This document shows, one piece after another, positions 44,500 to 52,654 of a stretch of DNA of 64,000 nt (within the stretch, counting starts at the first letter, position 1; every line of letters begins with the position of its first letter). The notes below the pieces were generated by a model. The model saw only the letters and a list, made by a program, of their open reading frames with translations. It was not told where the DNA came from and searched no databases. This DNA is from DATAXS01 sp036266715 (GTDB lineage: Bacteria; Patescibacteriota; Minisyncoccia; UBA6257; 2-01-FULL-56-20), in assembly GCA_036266715.1 (NCBI GenBank), contig DATAXS010000006.1, positions 11,568 to 75,567 on the forward strand, given 5' to 3'. Both the position numbers and the translations under genes were made by a program.

Positions 44500-45083
44500 T
44501 ACTGTTTCCCTCCTTCAAAATGGTAAAGCTGAATGCTTTTTATTACTTCCGTGCGATAAGGACGCACGACTATCTGAACATGGGCATGGCTATAAAGCTG
44601 TGAACCGGGAACGATTGGCTTGCCTTCGATGAAGGTAGCTCGGACGGCGCTGACTCGTCTCCCTTCTGCTTCCAGTTGATCCACCACGGAGTTAATCAGC
44701 ACACAATCAAAGTCGTGTTTTCCACCTTTGTTTAATGGTAACGACTTCCCAGCTTTTTGGTATCGTTCTTCTAGCACCACATATCGCCGCGCAATTATTT
44801 CTGCCGCCTCGATGTCAATAAGGTCAAGACAATCGTTGAGGTCTATCTCAGCGCAGAGTACTACGGGGTTTTCGGTACGCACAGGAGGCGAAATGCGAAC
44901 TTTCGGCCACTCTCGGGCGCGAAAAGGTGCGTCTTGAAAGAAATACACGCCCCTTCCCAGCCAGTCAGTGTCTTTTTCGCTGAATAGAAATCTTTCGGCG
45001 TTTTTCTCGCCGGGCTCCAGGATTGCTGTTGCCGATTCCTCGCTTGTACCATGATAGCCTAAAACCGTTAGGGTTTGATCCAT
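44499..45083 (-). CDS. putative ADP-ribosyltransferase-fold protein (toxin candidate)
   Basis: 194 residues. The N terminus reads GYHGTSEESATAIL (H11-G-T, the ART/PARP-type NAD-binding histidine), followed by SEKDTDWLGRGVYFFQD with G-x-G-V-Y-F, as in PARP-like and DUF3990-like bacterial ART proteins. A later acidic residue that could be catalytic is not certain. The gene has a full promoter and GGGAGGG Shine-Dalgarno, unlike its leaderless neighbours, and runs against the surrounding sugar operon. Likely an accessory module inserted between the transketolase genes. Confidence 0.6.
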   Translation of the reverse strand: MDQTLTVLGYHGTSEESATAILEPGEKNAERFLFSEKDTDWLGRGVYFFQDAPFRAREWPKVRISPPVRTENPVVLCAEIDLNDCLDLIDIEAAEIIARRYVVLEERYQKAGKSLPLNKGGKHDFDCVLINSVVDQLEAEGRRVSAVRATFIEGKPIVPGSQLYSHAHVQIVVRPYRTEVIKSIQLYHFEGGKQ

Positions 45084-45127
45084 TGGATGGCCCTCCCTGA
45101 TTGTTTAAATTTTCAAGTTCTGTTAAA

Positions 45128-45155
45128 ATTATACAATAATTTTTGGTTAAATCAA
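45128..45155 (-). promoter_or_regulatory. promoter of the ART-like gene pair
   Basis: On the minus strand TTGATT (45150-45155), 16 bp, TATAAT (45128-45133), with a leader of about 40 nt before the ATG at 45083. Confidence 0.65.
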
Positions 45156-45207
45156 GTAGAAGAGAATCAAAGCCCGTTTCTTGAAAGCGGTATTGTACAA
45201 TATATAG

Positions 45208-46197
45208 ATGCTAAACCCCGACGCGAAACTGAATCCAAAGCTGTTTGACGAGGACGTTGAACAGCGCCCCACGCGGGACGGCTACGGCAACGGGCTCGTG
45301 GCGGCGGGGGAGATGAACGACAACGTGGTCGCGCTCTGCGCGGACCTCACGGAATCCACGCGCACGGAGGCGTTCGCCAAGAAATTTCCGGAACGCTACT
45401 TTGAGCTCGGCGTGGCCGAGCAGAATATGGCGACGGTCGCAGCTGGCCTCGGCGTCACGGGCAAAATTCCTTTCATCGCTTCTTATGCCACGTTTTCCCC
45501 GGGCAGAAACTGGGAGCAGATTCGGACCACGATCGCCTACAACGATTCCAACGTAAAAGTGGCTGGGCACCACGCGGGCATTTCCGTGGGACCGGACGGC
45601 GCCACGCACCAGGCAACGGAGGATATTGCGATCATGCGCGCGATGCCGAATATGAAAGTGTTCGTGCCGTGTGACGCAGTGGAAGGCGCAAAGGCCACGC
45701 TCGCCGCGGCGCACATCTGGGGCCCGGTGTACCTCCGGTTCCAACGGGAAAAAACGCCCATCATTACCACCGACCTCACGCCCTACACGCCGGGCAAAGC
45801 GGAAGTGTTCTGGCAGTCAAAAAAGTCGGAAGTGCTCATTATTGGCTGCGGAGGATTGATGTATAACGCGCTCGTGGCCGCGCGGGAACTGGAAAAAGAA
45901 AAGATAGGCACGATCGTTTTGAACGTCCACACCATAAAACCTCTCGACGAAAAGAAAATCGTTGAATTGGCAAAGAAAACAGGCGCGGTAGTGACCGTGG
46001 AAGAGCATCAGGTGGAGGGCGGTCTTGGCGGTGCCGTTGCGGAAGCGCTCGCAAAGCACGCGCCCACGCCAGTTGAATTCATCGGTATGCAGAACACCTT
46101 CGGTGAATCCGGGCCGCCAGACGCGCTCATCAAAAAGTACGGCATGACGGCGGAAGACATTGTGGTGGCGGCGAAGAAAGCCATCAGGCGCAAATAG
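45208..46197 (+). CDS. tktB: transketolase, C-terminal subunit
   Basis: 329 residues covering the pyrimidine-binding and C-terminal domains: RDGYGNGLVAAGE, LCADLTESTRTEAFAKKFPERYFELGVAEQNMATVAAGL (catalytic Glu in GVAEQNM), HHAGISVGPDGATHQATEDIAIMR, and the final GGLGGAVAEAL. It completes the enzyme begun by the gene at 42823. TACAAT (45196-45201) is 6 nt before the ATG, giving it its own leaderless promoter, which may explain how it tolerates separation from its partner. Confidence 0.93.
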   Translation: MLNPDAKLNPKLFDEDVEQRPTRDGYGNGLVAAGEMNDNVVALCADLTESTRTEAFAKKFPERYFELGVAEQNMATVAAGLGVTGKIPFIASYATFSPGRNWEQIRTTIAYNDSNVKVAGHHAGISVGPDGATHQATEDIAIMRAMPNMKVFVPCDAVEGAKATLAAAHIWGPVYLRFQREKTPIITTDLTPYTPGKAEVFWQSKKSEVLIIGCGGLMYNALVAARELEKEKIGTIVLNVHTIKPLDEKKIVELAKKTGAVVTVEEHQVEGGLGGAVAEALAKHAPTPVEFIGMQNTFGESGPPDALIKKYGMTAEDIVVAAKKAIRRK

Positions 46198-46208
46198 GTC
46201 AAGTAAGA

Positions 46209-46242
46209 TTTTAGAATAATTTAACCATCGATTATGTAATAT
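46209..46242 (+). promoter_or_regulatory. variant tRNA-like gene promoter (locus A)
   Basis: TTTTAGAATAATTTAA (46209-46224), 12 bp, TAATAT (46237-46242). It matches the motif before the other two tRNA-like genes in sequence and in TTTAA-to-hexamer spacing. The tRNA-like RNA would start about 8 nt further on. Confidence 0.45.
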
Positions 46243-46250
46243 TGCGGTGT

Positions 46251-46319
46251 GGGGGTGGCGTAGCGCTGAACCTCGACTCACCACCGGGAGTTCACGGGGT
46301 GCAAATCCCCGCACCTCCA
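46251..46319 (+). tRNA. tRNA-like gene, Val(CAC)-like, short D arm (locus A)
   Basis: Acceptor GGGGGTG (46251-46257) pairs with CACCTCC (46312-46318), A73 follows. T arm CGGGG-TGCAAAT-CCCCG has G at position 55 where elongator tRNAs have T. Anticodon loop CTCACCA (46277-46283) reads CAC with a C at position 37, where a purine is nearly universal; the stem has an A-C mismatch. Only about 12 nt remain for the D arm. It could be a degenerate tRNA-Val, but the flanking antisense RNA and shared promoter suggest a functional tRNA-like RNA. Confidence 0.5.
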
Positions 46320-46328
46320 CGGGATCCC

Positions 46329-46356
46329 TTGACGGGAGAAGTCCATCTGCTATAAT
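46329..46356 (+). promoter_or_regulatory. promoter of the antisense small RNA (locus A)
   Basis: TTGACG (46329-46334), 16 bp, TATAAT (46351-46356). The same -35 sequence and spacer length precede the small RNAs at loci B and C. Confidence 0.75.
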
Positions 46357-46362
46357 AGAGGC

Positions 46363-46432
46363 ATCGGTGGTGAGTCGGGACCAGCACTATGATGGAATTC
46401 CCAAAAGACCCGGAAACGGGTCTTTTGTTTTT
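46363..46432 (+). ncRNA. small RNA complementary to the adjacent tRNA-like anticodon arm (locus A)
   Basis: Predicted start about 46363 from its promoter. Segment A at the 5' end, CGGTGGTGAGTCG (46365-46377), is perfectly complementary to 46274-46286 of the tRNA-like gene (13 bp over stem and anticodon loop). Segment B, GAATTCCC (46395-46402), pairs with GGGAGTTC (46286-46293) with one G-U. TGAT (46390-46393) precedes B. A terminator (GACCC-GGAAAC-GGGTC with T run, about 46405-46432) ends it. It has no start codon of its own before the terminator. Confidence 0.6.
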
Positions 46433-46447
46433 GTTATCATTATACTG

Positions 46448-46609
46448 ATGATCAAAAAGGTAGGAAAAAAATATATGGTCGTTTCGGAGAAAACGGGACG
46501 TTCATTTGGGACGTACACGACGAAGGCAGAGGCGGAAAAGCGGCTGAGGCAAGTGGAATACTTTAAGCACGCAAAGGGGAAGGCGGCTCCAAAAAGGAAG
46601 CGCGGCTAG
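46448..46609 (+). CDS. small lysine-rich protein
   Basis: 53 residues from the ATG at 46448: a short beta-like start (KKVGKKYMVVSEKTGRSFGTY) then a helix with TKAEAEKRLRQVEYFKH and a basic tail. Small proteins of this type with a K-x-x-A-E-K-R-L-x-Q-V/I-E-x-F-K signature are frequent in Patescibacteria and phages; their function is not known. It lies just behind the small RNA terminator. Confidence 0.65.
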   Translation: MIKKVGKKYMVVSEKTGRSFGTYTTKAEAEKRLRQVEYFKHAKGKAAPKRKRG

Positions 46610-46657
46610 GGCTCCATACACAGCTTGATTTTGCCGCGTGCGGTATACTGTGAATAT

Positions 46658-47653
46658 ATGAAGAAATACGACCTTGTTTCGGTGGGTGACTGCACCATAG
46701 ATGCGTTCATCGGCCTTCAGGATGCCTCGGTACACTGCAGTTTGAACGGCGAGGAATGCCAGCTCTGCATGTCCTTTGCCGACAAGATCCCGTATGACTC
46801 GCTCACGGTCGTGCCGGGCGTGGGGAACGCGGCGAATGTGGCCGTTGGCGCTTCGCGCCTGGGGTTCAACGTCGGGTTTTTGAGCGCCGTGGGCGCAGAT
46901 CGGAACGGCGAGGACGTGATGGACGTCTACAAGCGGGAAGGCGTGAGCACGGAATACATCAAGGTGAACAAGCACCTGCCCACCAACTACCATTTTGTGC
47001 TGAACTTCAAAGCCGAGCGGACCATCCTCATTAAGCACCAGCCATTTGATTATTTTGACCCGCGCGTGCTTGATACGCGGATGGATTGGATGTATTTTTC
47101 ATCCATCGGTGCGCACTCACTGCCGTTTCACCACAAAGTCGCAGAATATTTAAAGAAGCACCCGAATGTGCGGATGGGATTCAATCCCGGTACGTTCCAA
47201 TTTGAATTTGGCGTGCAGAAACTTGCGCAGATATACAAACACACGCATGCGCTCTTTGTGAACCGCGAGGAGGCCGCGCGCATTTTGAAGACAAAAAAAC
47301 TGGATATCCCGCCGCTTTTTGCCGGGCTCCACAAGCTTGGTCCCAAAATAGTTTTGATCACCGACGGCCCAAAGGGTGCGTATGCATCCGATGGCAACTC
47401 GCGCTACTTTATGCCGCCGTATCCGGACCCCAAGCCGCCCATCTCGCGCACGGGCGCGGGCGATGCGTTTTCCACAGGGTTTATGAGCGCGCTTATGAGC
47501 GGCCTTCCCGTGCACGATGCGTTGCGGTGGGCGCCGATAGAGTCCATGCACGTGGTGCAATTCTTTGGCGCACAGACGGGGCTGCTCACCAAGCCGAAAC
47601 TCCTCGGGTTTTTGAAAAAGGCCCCCCGCCACTATATCCCGAAGGCCATATGA
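46658..47653 (+). CDS. PfkB-family carbohydrate kinase
   Basis: 331 residues from the ATG at 46658. PfkB motifs: VPGVGNAANVAVGASRLGFNVGFLSAVG (substrate side) and the ATP/catalytic signature SRTGAGDAFSTGFMSALMSG. Substrate could be fructose 6-phosphate, ribose or a nucleoside; a sugar phosphate role fits the next gene, fba, whose ATG overlaps this stop (ATGA). TATACT (46644-46649) is 8 nt before the ATG. Confidence 0.85.
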   Translation: MKKYDLVSVGDCTIDAFIGLQDASVHCSLNGEECQLCMSFADKIPYDSLTVVPGVGNAANVAVGASRLGFNVGFLSAVGADRNGEDVMDVYKREGVSTEYIKVNKHLPTNYHFVLNFKAERTILIKHQPFDYFDPRVLDTRMDWMYFSSIGAHSLPFHHKVAEYLKKHPNVRMGFNPGTFQFEFGVQKLAQIYKHTHALFVNREEAARILKTKKLDIPPLFAGLHKLGPKIVLITDGPKGAYASDGNSRYFMPPYPDPKPPISRTGAGDAFSTGFMSALMSGLPVHDALRWAPIESMHVVQFFGAQTGLLTKPKLLGFLKKAPRHYIPKAI

Positions 47654-48519
47654 AAACCCTCCGCGAAGTCCTTGCCGACGCCGATGCCCGCCGCGTGGCC
47701 GTAGGCCACTTTAATATTTCGGAGCTTGCGGCGCTCAAAGGCATTTTTGCGGCGGCGCAGGAACTCAATCTCCCAATCCTTATCGGCGTTTCGGAAGGCG
47801 AGCGTGAGTTTATTGGCGTGAAGCAGGCTTCGGCACTCATTAAAATCCTGCGCGAGAACTACGACTTCCCGATATTTCTGAATGCCGACCACACGCACGT
47901 GCTTGATAAGGCAAAAGAAGCGGCGGAAGCGGGTTTTGATGAAGTGCTTTTTGACGGCTCGGCATTTCCCCTTGATGATAATATCCGCCGGACGCAGGAA
48001 GCGGTGAAGGCCATCCGCGCCATCAATCCGAGCATTGTGATAGAAGGGGAGATAGGCTACATTGGCTCGTCGTCCGAGATCGTGGATAAGCGGCCGGAGG
48101 CATCATTGCAACTTTCCACGCCGGAAGAGGCTATCCGCTTCGTGAACGAAACGGGCGTGGATGTGCTTGCGCCCGCCGTAGGGAACATGCACGGGCTTTT
48201 GGCGAACATGGTGACGGGCGCCGAACACAAGCACTTGGACATCGCGCGCATTGCGGAAATAAAGAAGGCGTGCGGCAAGTTTATGACGCTCCATGGCGGC
48301 TCGGGCACCGAGGACACCGACTTCACGGCGGCGGCAAAGAACGGCATGACCATCATCCACGTTTCAAGCGAACTCCGATTGGCGTGGCGGCGCGGCGTGG
48401 AAGCGGGACTTGCCGCAAACCCGAACGAGATCGCGCCGTACAAGCTCCTTCCGCCTGCGGTGGAAGGAATAAAAAAGATAGTGGAGGACCGGCTGAAGCT
48501 TTTTAACGGCTTACGCTAG
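47650..48519 (+). CDS. fba: class II fructose-bisphosphate aldolase
   Basis: 289 residues from the ATG at 47650. VGHFNISELAALKGIFAAAQ, LNADHTHVLDKAKEAAEAGFDEVLFDGSAF (zinc-binding His and catalytic Asp), IEGEIGYIG, GNMHG and LHGGSG (zinc His and phosphate loop) mark class II. It splits fructose 1,6-bisphosphate into GAP and DHAP. Translationally coupled to the upstream kinase. Confidence 0.92.
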   Translation: MKTLREVLADADARRVAVGHFNISELAALKGIFAAAQELNLPILIGVSEGEREFIGVKQASALIKILRENYDFPIFLNADHTHVLDKAKEAAEAGFDEVLFDGSAFPLDDNIRRTQEAVKAIRAINPSIVIEGEIGYIGSSSEIVDKRPEASLQLSTPEEAIRFVNETGVDVLAPAVGNMHGLLANMVTGAEHKHLDIARIAEIKKACGKFMTLHGGSGTEDTDFTAAAKNGMTIIHVSSELRLAWRRGVEAGLAANPNEIAPYKLLPPAVEGIKKIVEDRLKLFNGLR

Positions 48520-48527
48520 GCCGTCAG

Positions 48528-48911
48528 TTAGAAGTCGAAGCGTTTCCCGTATTTGCCGACGATCGGCAATTCTTTTTCCTGGCCGTTCAAGACGTTCACG
48601 ATGCCAATGATGACGAGAACGAGCGATACGATCCACCAGAGCCACACAATGAGCCAGCCGAGCACCGGGATCCACCCGATCGCAAACGCAACGATCCAGC
48701 CGATGACGTCAAAGATAATGAGCGCGAGGCCCTGCTTCAGATGGAATTTTACGAATGGTTCTTTCCTTGTTTCCGTAAGGAACGGGATCACGATGAGGAT
48801 CCAGAGATAGGCGAATATCGCCATCATGTTTTTGCTGCTCACTGCGGCATGGTGCGCTTCGTGATGCGCCGCGTGCTCCGCTCCCGCCCCGTCGTTATGG
48901 TTATTAGGCAT
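48528..48911 (-). CDS. DUF4870/Tic20-like small membrane protein
   Basis: 127 residues from the ATG at 48911. A His/Ala-rich N terminus is followed by three membrane segments with FLTETRKEPFVKFHLKQGLALIIFDVIGW, typical of DUF4870. Function unknown. TATAAT (48918-48923, as TGC-TATAAT) lies 6 nt before the start. It is convergent with fba (8 nt between stops). Confidence 0.78.
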   Translation of the reverse strand: MPNNHNDGAGAEHAAHHEAHHAAVSSKNMMAIFAYLWILIVIPFLTETRKEPFVKFHLKQGLALIIFDVIGWIVAFAIGWIPVLGWLIVWLWWIVSLVLVIIGIVNVLNGQEKELPIVGKYGKRFDF

Positions 48912-48988
48912 GCCTTCATTATAGCAAATGAGGTCGGGCATACCTCAGAATGCTTGCGTTTTCGCGGGGAATTGCTACAATAGAGCCC

Positions 48989-49666
48989 ATGGATTTATCC
49001 GTTAAAACCCGCACGAAAATGGGCAAAGCGGTGAAGGCGCTCCGCAAGGAAGGCCTCATTCCCGCCGAGCTCTACGGCCACGGGCTCGCGAACGCCCACC
49101 TTTCCGTTTCGGCGAAGGAATTTTTAAAGATATTCAAGGTGGCCGGCACAAGCACCATCCTTACGCTCGTCACGGAAAAAGAAAAACGCCCGGCGATCAT
49201 CCACGGCGTGGTCCGCGATGCGGTGACGGACGAGGTGGCGCACATTGATTTCTACCAGGTGCGCATGGATGAAAAGATAACGGCAAAAGTGCCACTTGAG
49301 TTCAAGGGTGAAGCGCCTGCGGTAAAGACGAAAGGCGCGATCATCAACAAGTCCATGACCGAGATAGAAGTGGAAGCGCTTCCGAACGACTTGCCGCACA
49401 ACCTCACGGTTGATATTTCTTCGCTCGACGACCTCAACAAGAGCATTTATGTGAAAGACATCAAGACCCCGCGCGGGGTGGTGATTTTGATAGACGGAGA
49501 GACCGCCGTTGTGACAGCGACGCCGCCTGCCGCGGAAGAAGTGGTGGAAGCGCCCGCAGTGGACGTGGCGGACGTGAAGGTGGAAACGGAAGAGAAGAAG
49601 GCTGAGCGCGCGGCGGAAAAGGCGGACAAGGGCGAGAAGACCGGTGATAAACCCGCGGCAAAATAG
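48989..49666 (+). CDS. rplY: ribosomal protein bL25, long (CTC) form
   Basis: 225 residues from the ATG at 48989. The 5S rRNA-binding N-terminal domain (TRTKMGKAVKALRKEGLIPAELYGHG, HGVVRDAVTDEVAHIDFYQV) is followed by the TL5-type beta domain (VPLEFKGEAPAVKTKGAIINKSMTEIEVEALPNDLPHNLTVDISSL) and an acidic-basic Ala/Glu/Lys tail. TACAAT (48976-48981) is 7 nt before the ATG with TTGCGT 16 bp upstream, so it is a good example of a leaderless gene. A terminator follows at 49692. Confidence 0.93.
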   Translation: MDLSVKTRTKMGKAVKALRKEGLIPAELYGHGLANAHLSVSAKEFLKIFKVAGTSTILTLVTEKEKRPAIIHGVVRDAVTDEVAHIDFYQVRMDEKITAKVPLEFKGEAPAVKTKGAIINKSMTEIEVEALPNDLPHNLTVDISSLDDLNKSIYVKDIKTPRGVVILIDGETAVVTATPPAAEEVVEAPAVDVADVKVETEEKKAERAAEKADKGEKTGDKPAAK

Positions 49667-49691
49667 CGCGGCTTTCAAAAAGAACAGCGGA

Positions 49692-49717
49692 ACGGGTACC
49701 CAACGGTGCCCGTTTTC
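49692..49717 (+). terminator. intrinsic terminator after rplY
   Basis: ACGGGTACC (49692-49700) pairs with GGTGCCCGT (49705-49713), followed by a short T run that merges into the next promoter. Confidence 0.65.
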
Positions 49718-49732
49718 GTTATAATAGAGGTA

Positions 49733-51274
49733 ATGGAAAGGCCTTTGAAATCTCGTGTTTTGGGCGACATCGTACCCGCATCACAGGGCGACGCGCCCGG
49801 TGGACGCTGGAGCGCGTTTGACGTTCCGAACGGGAGATTGAATCTTTCCGAACGCGGGCCGCGCCTCACGATACCTTTTCTCAAAATTGTGAAGCCCCTG
49901 ATCGTGACCGGCGCAGTGGCGTTTTTCGTTTTTGGATCTGCCGCCGCACCCACGGTCTTCACCCGCGCTGCGGGGCAGAGCACGAGCGGGTCAACGGACA
50001 CGAGCGGCACCGGCACTTCGGGCACGGCCACCGCGAGCACCGCTTCCAGTACGGCGGACACTTCCGCTGAACGCAGTGCGCTCCAAGATCAGCTCCAGCA
50101 ACTTGAAACACAGATAGATCAGTACCAAGGGCAGATCACGAGCTACAAGCAGCAGGGCAATACGCTGAGCAGCCAGATAGATCAGCTGAACGATAAAGTT
50201 GCGTCGCTCAATCTGCAGATCCAGGCCACTAATCTCACTATTGAACAGTTGGACAGTCAGATATCCGACACGCAGTCGCAGATCACGACGACCCAGGGCG
50301 ACATCCAGGGCAAGCAGGCCGCGATCGGCAGCTTGCTCCAGGCCATGTACGAGAACGACCAGACAAGTTTGGTGGAGGCATTCCTTGCAAACCCGCAGCT
50401 CTCCGATTTTTGGAGCGACACGCAGAATATTACGCTCATCCAGGACAACCTGCGCGTGGCGGTGCAGCAGCTCACGGATCTTCAAGGCCAGCTTACCGGC
50501 CAAGAGCAGGATTTTGAAGCGTCCAAATCGGACGCCGCAACCGCGGCGGCATACGCGCAGGCGCAGGCGGCGTCCGTCGCGAGTACCAAGAGCCAAAAAT
50601 CCCAGCTCCTCACGGCCACACAAGGAGAAGAATCAAAATATCAAACGCTCCTCACGCAGACCCAGGCCTCAGCCGCGCAAATACGGAACCAGATATTCCA
50701 ACTGCTCGGCGGCGGGCAGCTCACATTCGGCGACGCGTACCAATACGCCAAGCTTGCCTCCGATGCGACGGGCATTGACCCCGCGTTTATCCTCGCCATC
50801 CTTGATCGCGAGTCGGCGCTTGGCCAGAACGTCGGCCAATGCAGTTACAAGAGCGCCATGAGCCCGTCCAACATCCCAATCTTCCTCCAGATAACGAGTT
50901 CGCTCGGGCTTGATCCGAGTACGATGATGGTTTCCTGCGCGAACGCCGACGGCGTTTATGGCGGCGCCATGGGGCCGGCGCAGTTCGAGCCGTCCACATG
51001 GGAGCTCTATGTGAGCGGGGTATCCTCCATCACGGGCGATAATCCGCCCTCGCCGTGGAACAACGCGGATGCGTTCGTGGCGACCGCGCTCTATCTTAAG
51101 GACGCCATGACCGGCTGCCAAGCGGTTTACAGCGCGACGATAGACCAGGAGCGTTGCACGGCGGCAAAATACTATGCGGGCAGCCGTTGGAAGAGCTATC
51201 TTTGGACGTACGGCGAGGCGGTCGTGGAACAGGCCGAGACGTTTGCCGGCGACATACAGACCATTACTTCGTAA
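49733..51274 (+). CDS. coiled-coil (PcsB-like hook) lytic transglycosylase
   Basis: 513 residues from the ATG at 49733. A membrane/signal helix (about 48-66) and a Thr/Ser stretch are followed by a long coiled coil (about 100-310) with ENDQTSLVEAFLANPQLSDFWSDTQNI, alike to the one at 16768. The C-terminal domain is an MltB/SLT_2-like transglycosylase: DPAFILAILDRESALGQNVG (catalytic Glu), GGAMGPAQFEPSTWELY, NADAFVATALYLKDAM, AAKYYAGSRW. It would cut glycan strands under control of a divisome partner such as FtsEX. TATAAT (49720-49725) is 7 nt before the ATG. Confidence 0.88.
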   Translation: MERPLKSRVLGDIVPASQGDAPGGRWSAFDVPNGRLNLSERGPRLTIPFLKIVKPLIVTGAVAFFVFGSAAAPTVFTRAAGQSTSGSTDTSGTGTSGTATASTASSTADTSAERSALQDQLQQLETQIDQYQGQITSYKQQGNTLSSQIDQLNDKVASLNLQIQATNLTIEQLDSQISDTQSQITTTQGDIQGKQAAIGSLLQAMYENDQTSLVEAFLANPQLSDFWSDTQNITLIQDNLRVAVQQLTDLQGQLTGQEQDFEASKSDAATAAAYAQAQAASVASTKSQKSQLLTATQGEESKYQTLLTQTQASAAQIRNQIFQLLGGGQLTFGDAYQYAKLASDATGIDPAFILAILDRESALGQNVGQCSYKSAMSPSNIPIFLQITSSLGLDPSTMMVSCANADGVYGGAMGPAQFEPSTWELYVSGVSSITGDNPPSPWNNADAFVATALYLKDAMTGCQAVYSATIDQERCTAAKYYAGSRWKSYLWTYGEAVVEQAETFAGDIQTITS

Positions 51275-51305
51275 TATAAATTATAAATTTTAAAATTTCT
51301 CCAAA

Positions 51306-52577
51306 ATGAAACCTCCCAAGAAAATAACACTTAAGAACGGCCTGCGCATAATCCTTGCGCCGCAGCCGGGCGGCGTGGCCGCAAGCGTGCTCATCCTCGT
51401 CGCCGCCGGATCGGAATACGAGACAAAGGCCACGAACGGCCTTTCGCATTTTTTGGAACACATGACGTTCAAGGGAACCACCGACCGGCCGCGCCCCGGC
51501 ATGATCGCGGAAGAGCTTGCGGCGCTCGGCGCGCAATCCAACGCATTCACCTCGGAGGAATTTACCGGCTATTGGGCGAAGGTGGAGGCCGGAAAAATAC
51601 ACAACATAGTGGAGATCGTCTCCGACCTCTACCTGCATCCGCTCTTTGCACCGGAGGAAATAGAAAAAGAGCGCGGCGTGATCATAGAAGAGCTGAATAT
51701 GTACGAGGATATGCCGATGCGGAAGGTGCAGGACGTTTTTGGTGAATTGCTTTATGGCGACCAGCCCGCAGGATGGGACGTGGGCGGCACAAAGGCCAAT
51801 ATAAAAAAGCTGAAGCGCGACCAGTTCGTGGCATATCGCAACGCGCGCTATGTGGCACCCGGCACCGTGGTTGCGATCGGCGGCGCGTTCAACGAGCGGA
51901 AGATCATTGCGCAGATAAAAGAGGCCTTTGGCGGCCTTGCCCGCCGCAGCGCCTATGCAAAGCCCAAAACGCACGAGCGGCAAGCGCGTCCGGCCGTCAA
52001 ACTGAAGTTCAAAGAATCCGACCAGGGGCATCTTGTGCTCGGGTTTCGGGCATTCGACCTTTTTGACGAACGGCGCTACGCGCTCCAGGTGCTTGCAAGT
52101 GTGCTGGGCGGCGGGATGAGCTCGCGGCTGTGGAAGCGCGTCCGCGAGGAGATGGGCGCCGCCTATTACGTGGGTGCAGATACCGACCTTTCCCTGGACC
52201 ACGGGGCGTTTTCCGTTTCCGCCGGCGTGGAACGCAGCAAGATGGAGCTTGTAATAGCGACCATCCTTGAGGAATGTCGCAAGATCGCGGAGGAGCCCGT
52301 GCCCGCCGCGGAGCTCCGCCGCGTGAAGGACCACATGATAGGCGGCCTCGTGCTCGGCCTTGAGACCTCGGACGAGCTCGCGAGCTTCTACGGCACGCAG
52401 GAGGTTCTCACGAAGCGGCTTTTGCCACCGGAAGCGATTATCAGTAGAATAAATGGGATACGCGCGGAGGAGGTGCGGGCGGTCGCGAAGGCGATCTTTA
52501 AAAACAAAGGATTGAATCTCGCGGTCATCGGGCCGTACAAAGATGCCGCATCGTTCCGCAAGATACTTACCCTATAA
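51306..52577 (+). CDS. M16-family zinc peptidase
   Basis: 423 residues. The inverted zinc motif HFLEHMTFKGT (H-x-x-E-H) and the distal Glu in ERGVIIEELNMYED identify an active M16 enzyme; the second half carries the R/Y-like region GGGMSSRLWKRVREEMGAAYYVG. Members process signal or surface peptides, like mitochondrial processing peptidase or PqqL. Length fits a single-unit M16B protein. The gap before it is AT-rich with no clear promoter. Confidence 0.92.
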   Translation: MKPPKKITLKNGLRIILAPQPGGVAASVLILVAAGSEYETKATNGLSHFLEHMTFKGTTDRPRPGMIAEELAALGAQSNAFTSEEFTGYWAKVEAGKIHNIVEIVSDLYLHPLFAPEEIEKERGVIIEELNMYEDMPMRKVQDVFGELLYGDQPAGWDVGGTKANIKKLKRDQFVAYRNARYVAPGTVVAIGGAFNERKIIAQIKEAFGGLARRSAYAKPKTHERQARPAVKLKFKESDQGHLVLGFRAFDLFDERRYALQVLASVLGGGMSSRLWKRVREEMGAAYYVGADTDLSLDHGAFSVSAGVERSKMELVIATILEECRKIAEEPVPAAELRRVKDHMIGGLVLGLETSDELASFYGTQEVLTKRLLPPEAIISRINGIRAEEVRAVAKAIFKNKGLNLAVIGPYKDAASFRKILTL

Positions 52578-52654
52578 AATTTTCAATTTATAATTTCCAA
52601 TTTTCATTCAATAGCCAATATTAAATTTTCAATTTTTAAACGCAAACAGTTAAT

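Noticed and set aside
46251..46432. tmRNA (ssrA)
   Set aside because: Ends resemble tmRNA (GGGGG..., CTCCA) but the piece is only 69 nt and has no tag reading frame.
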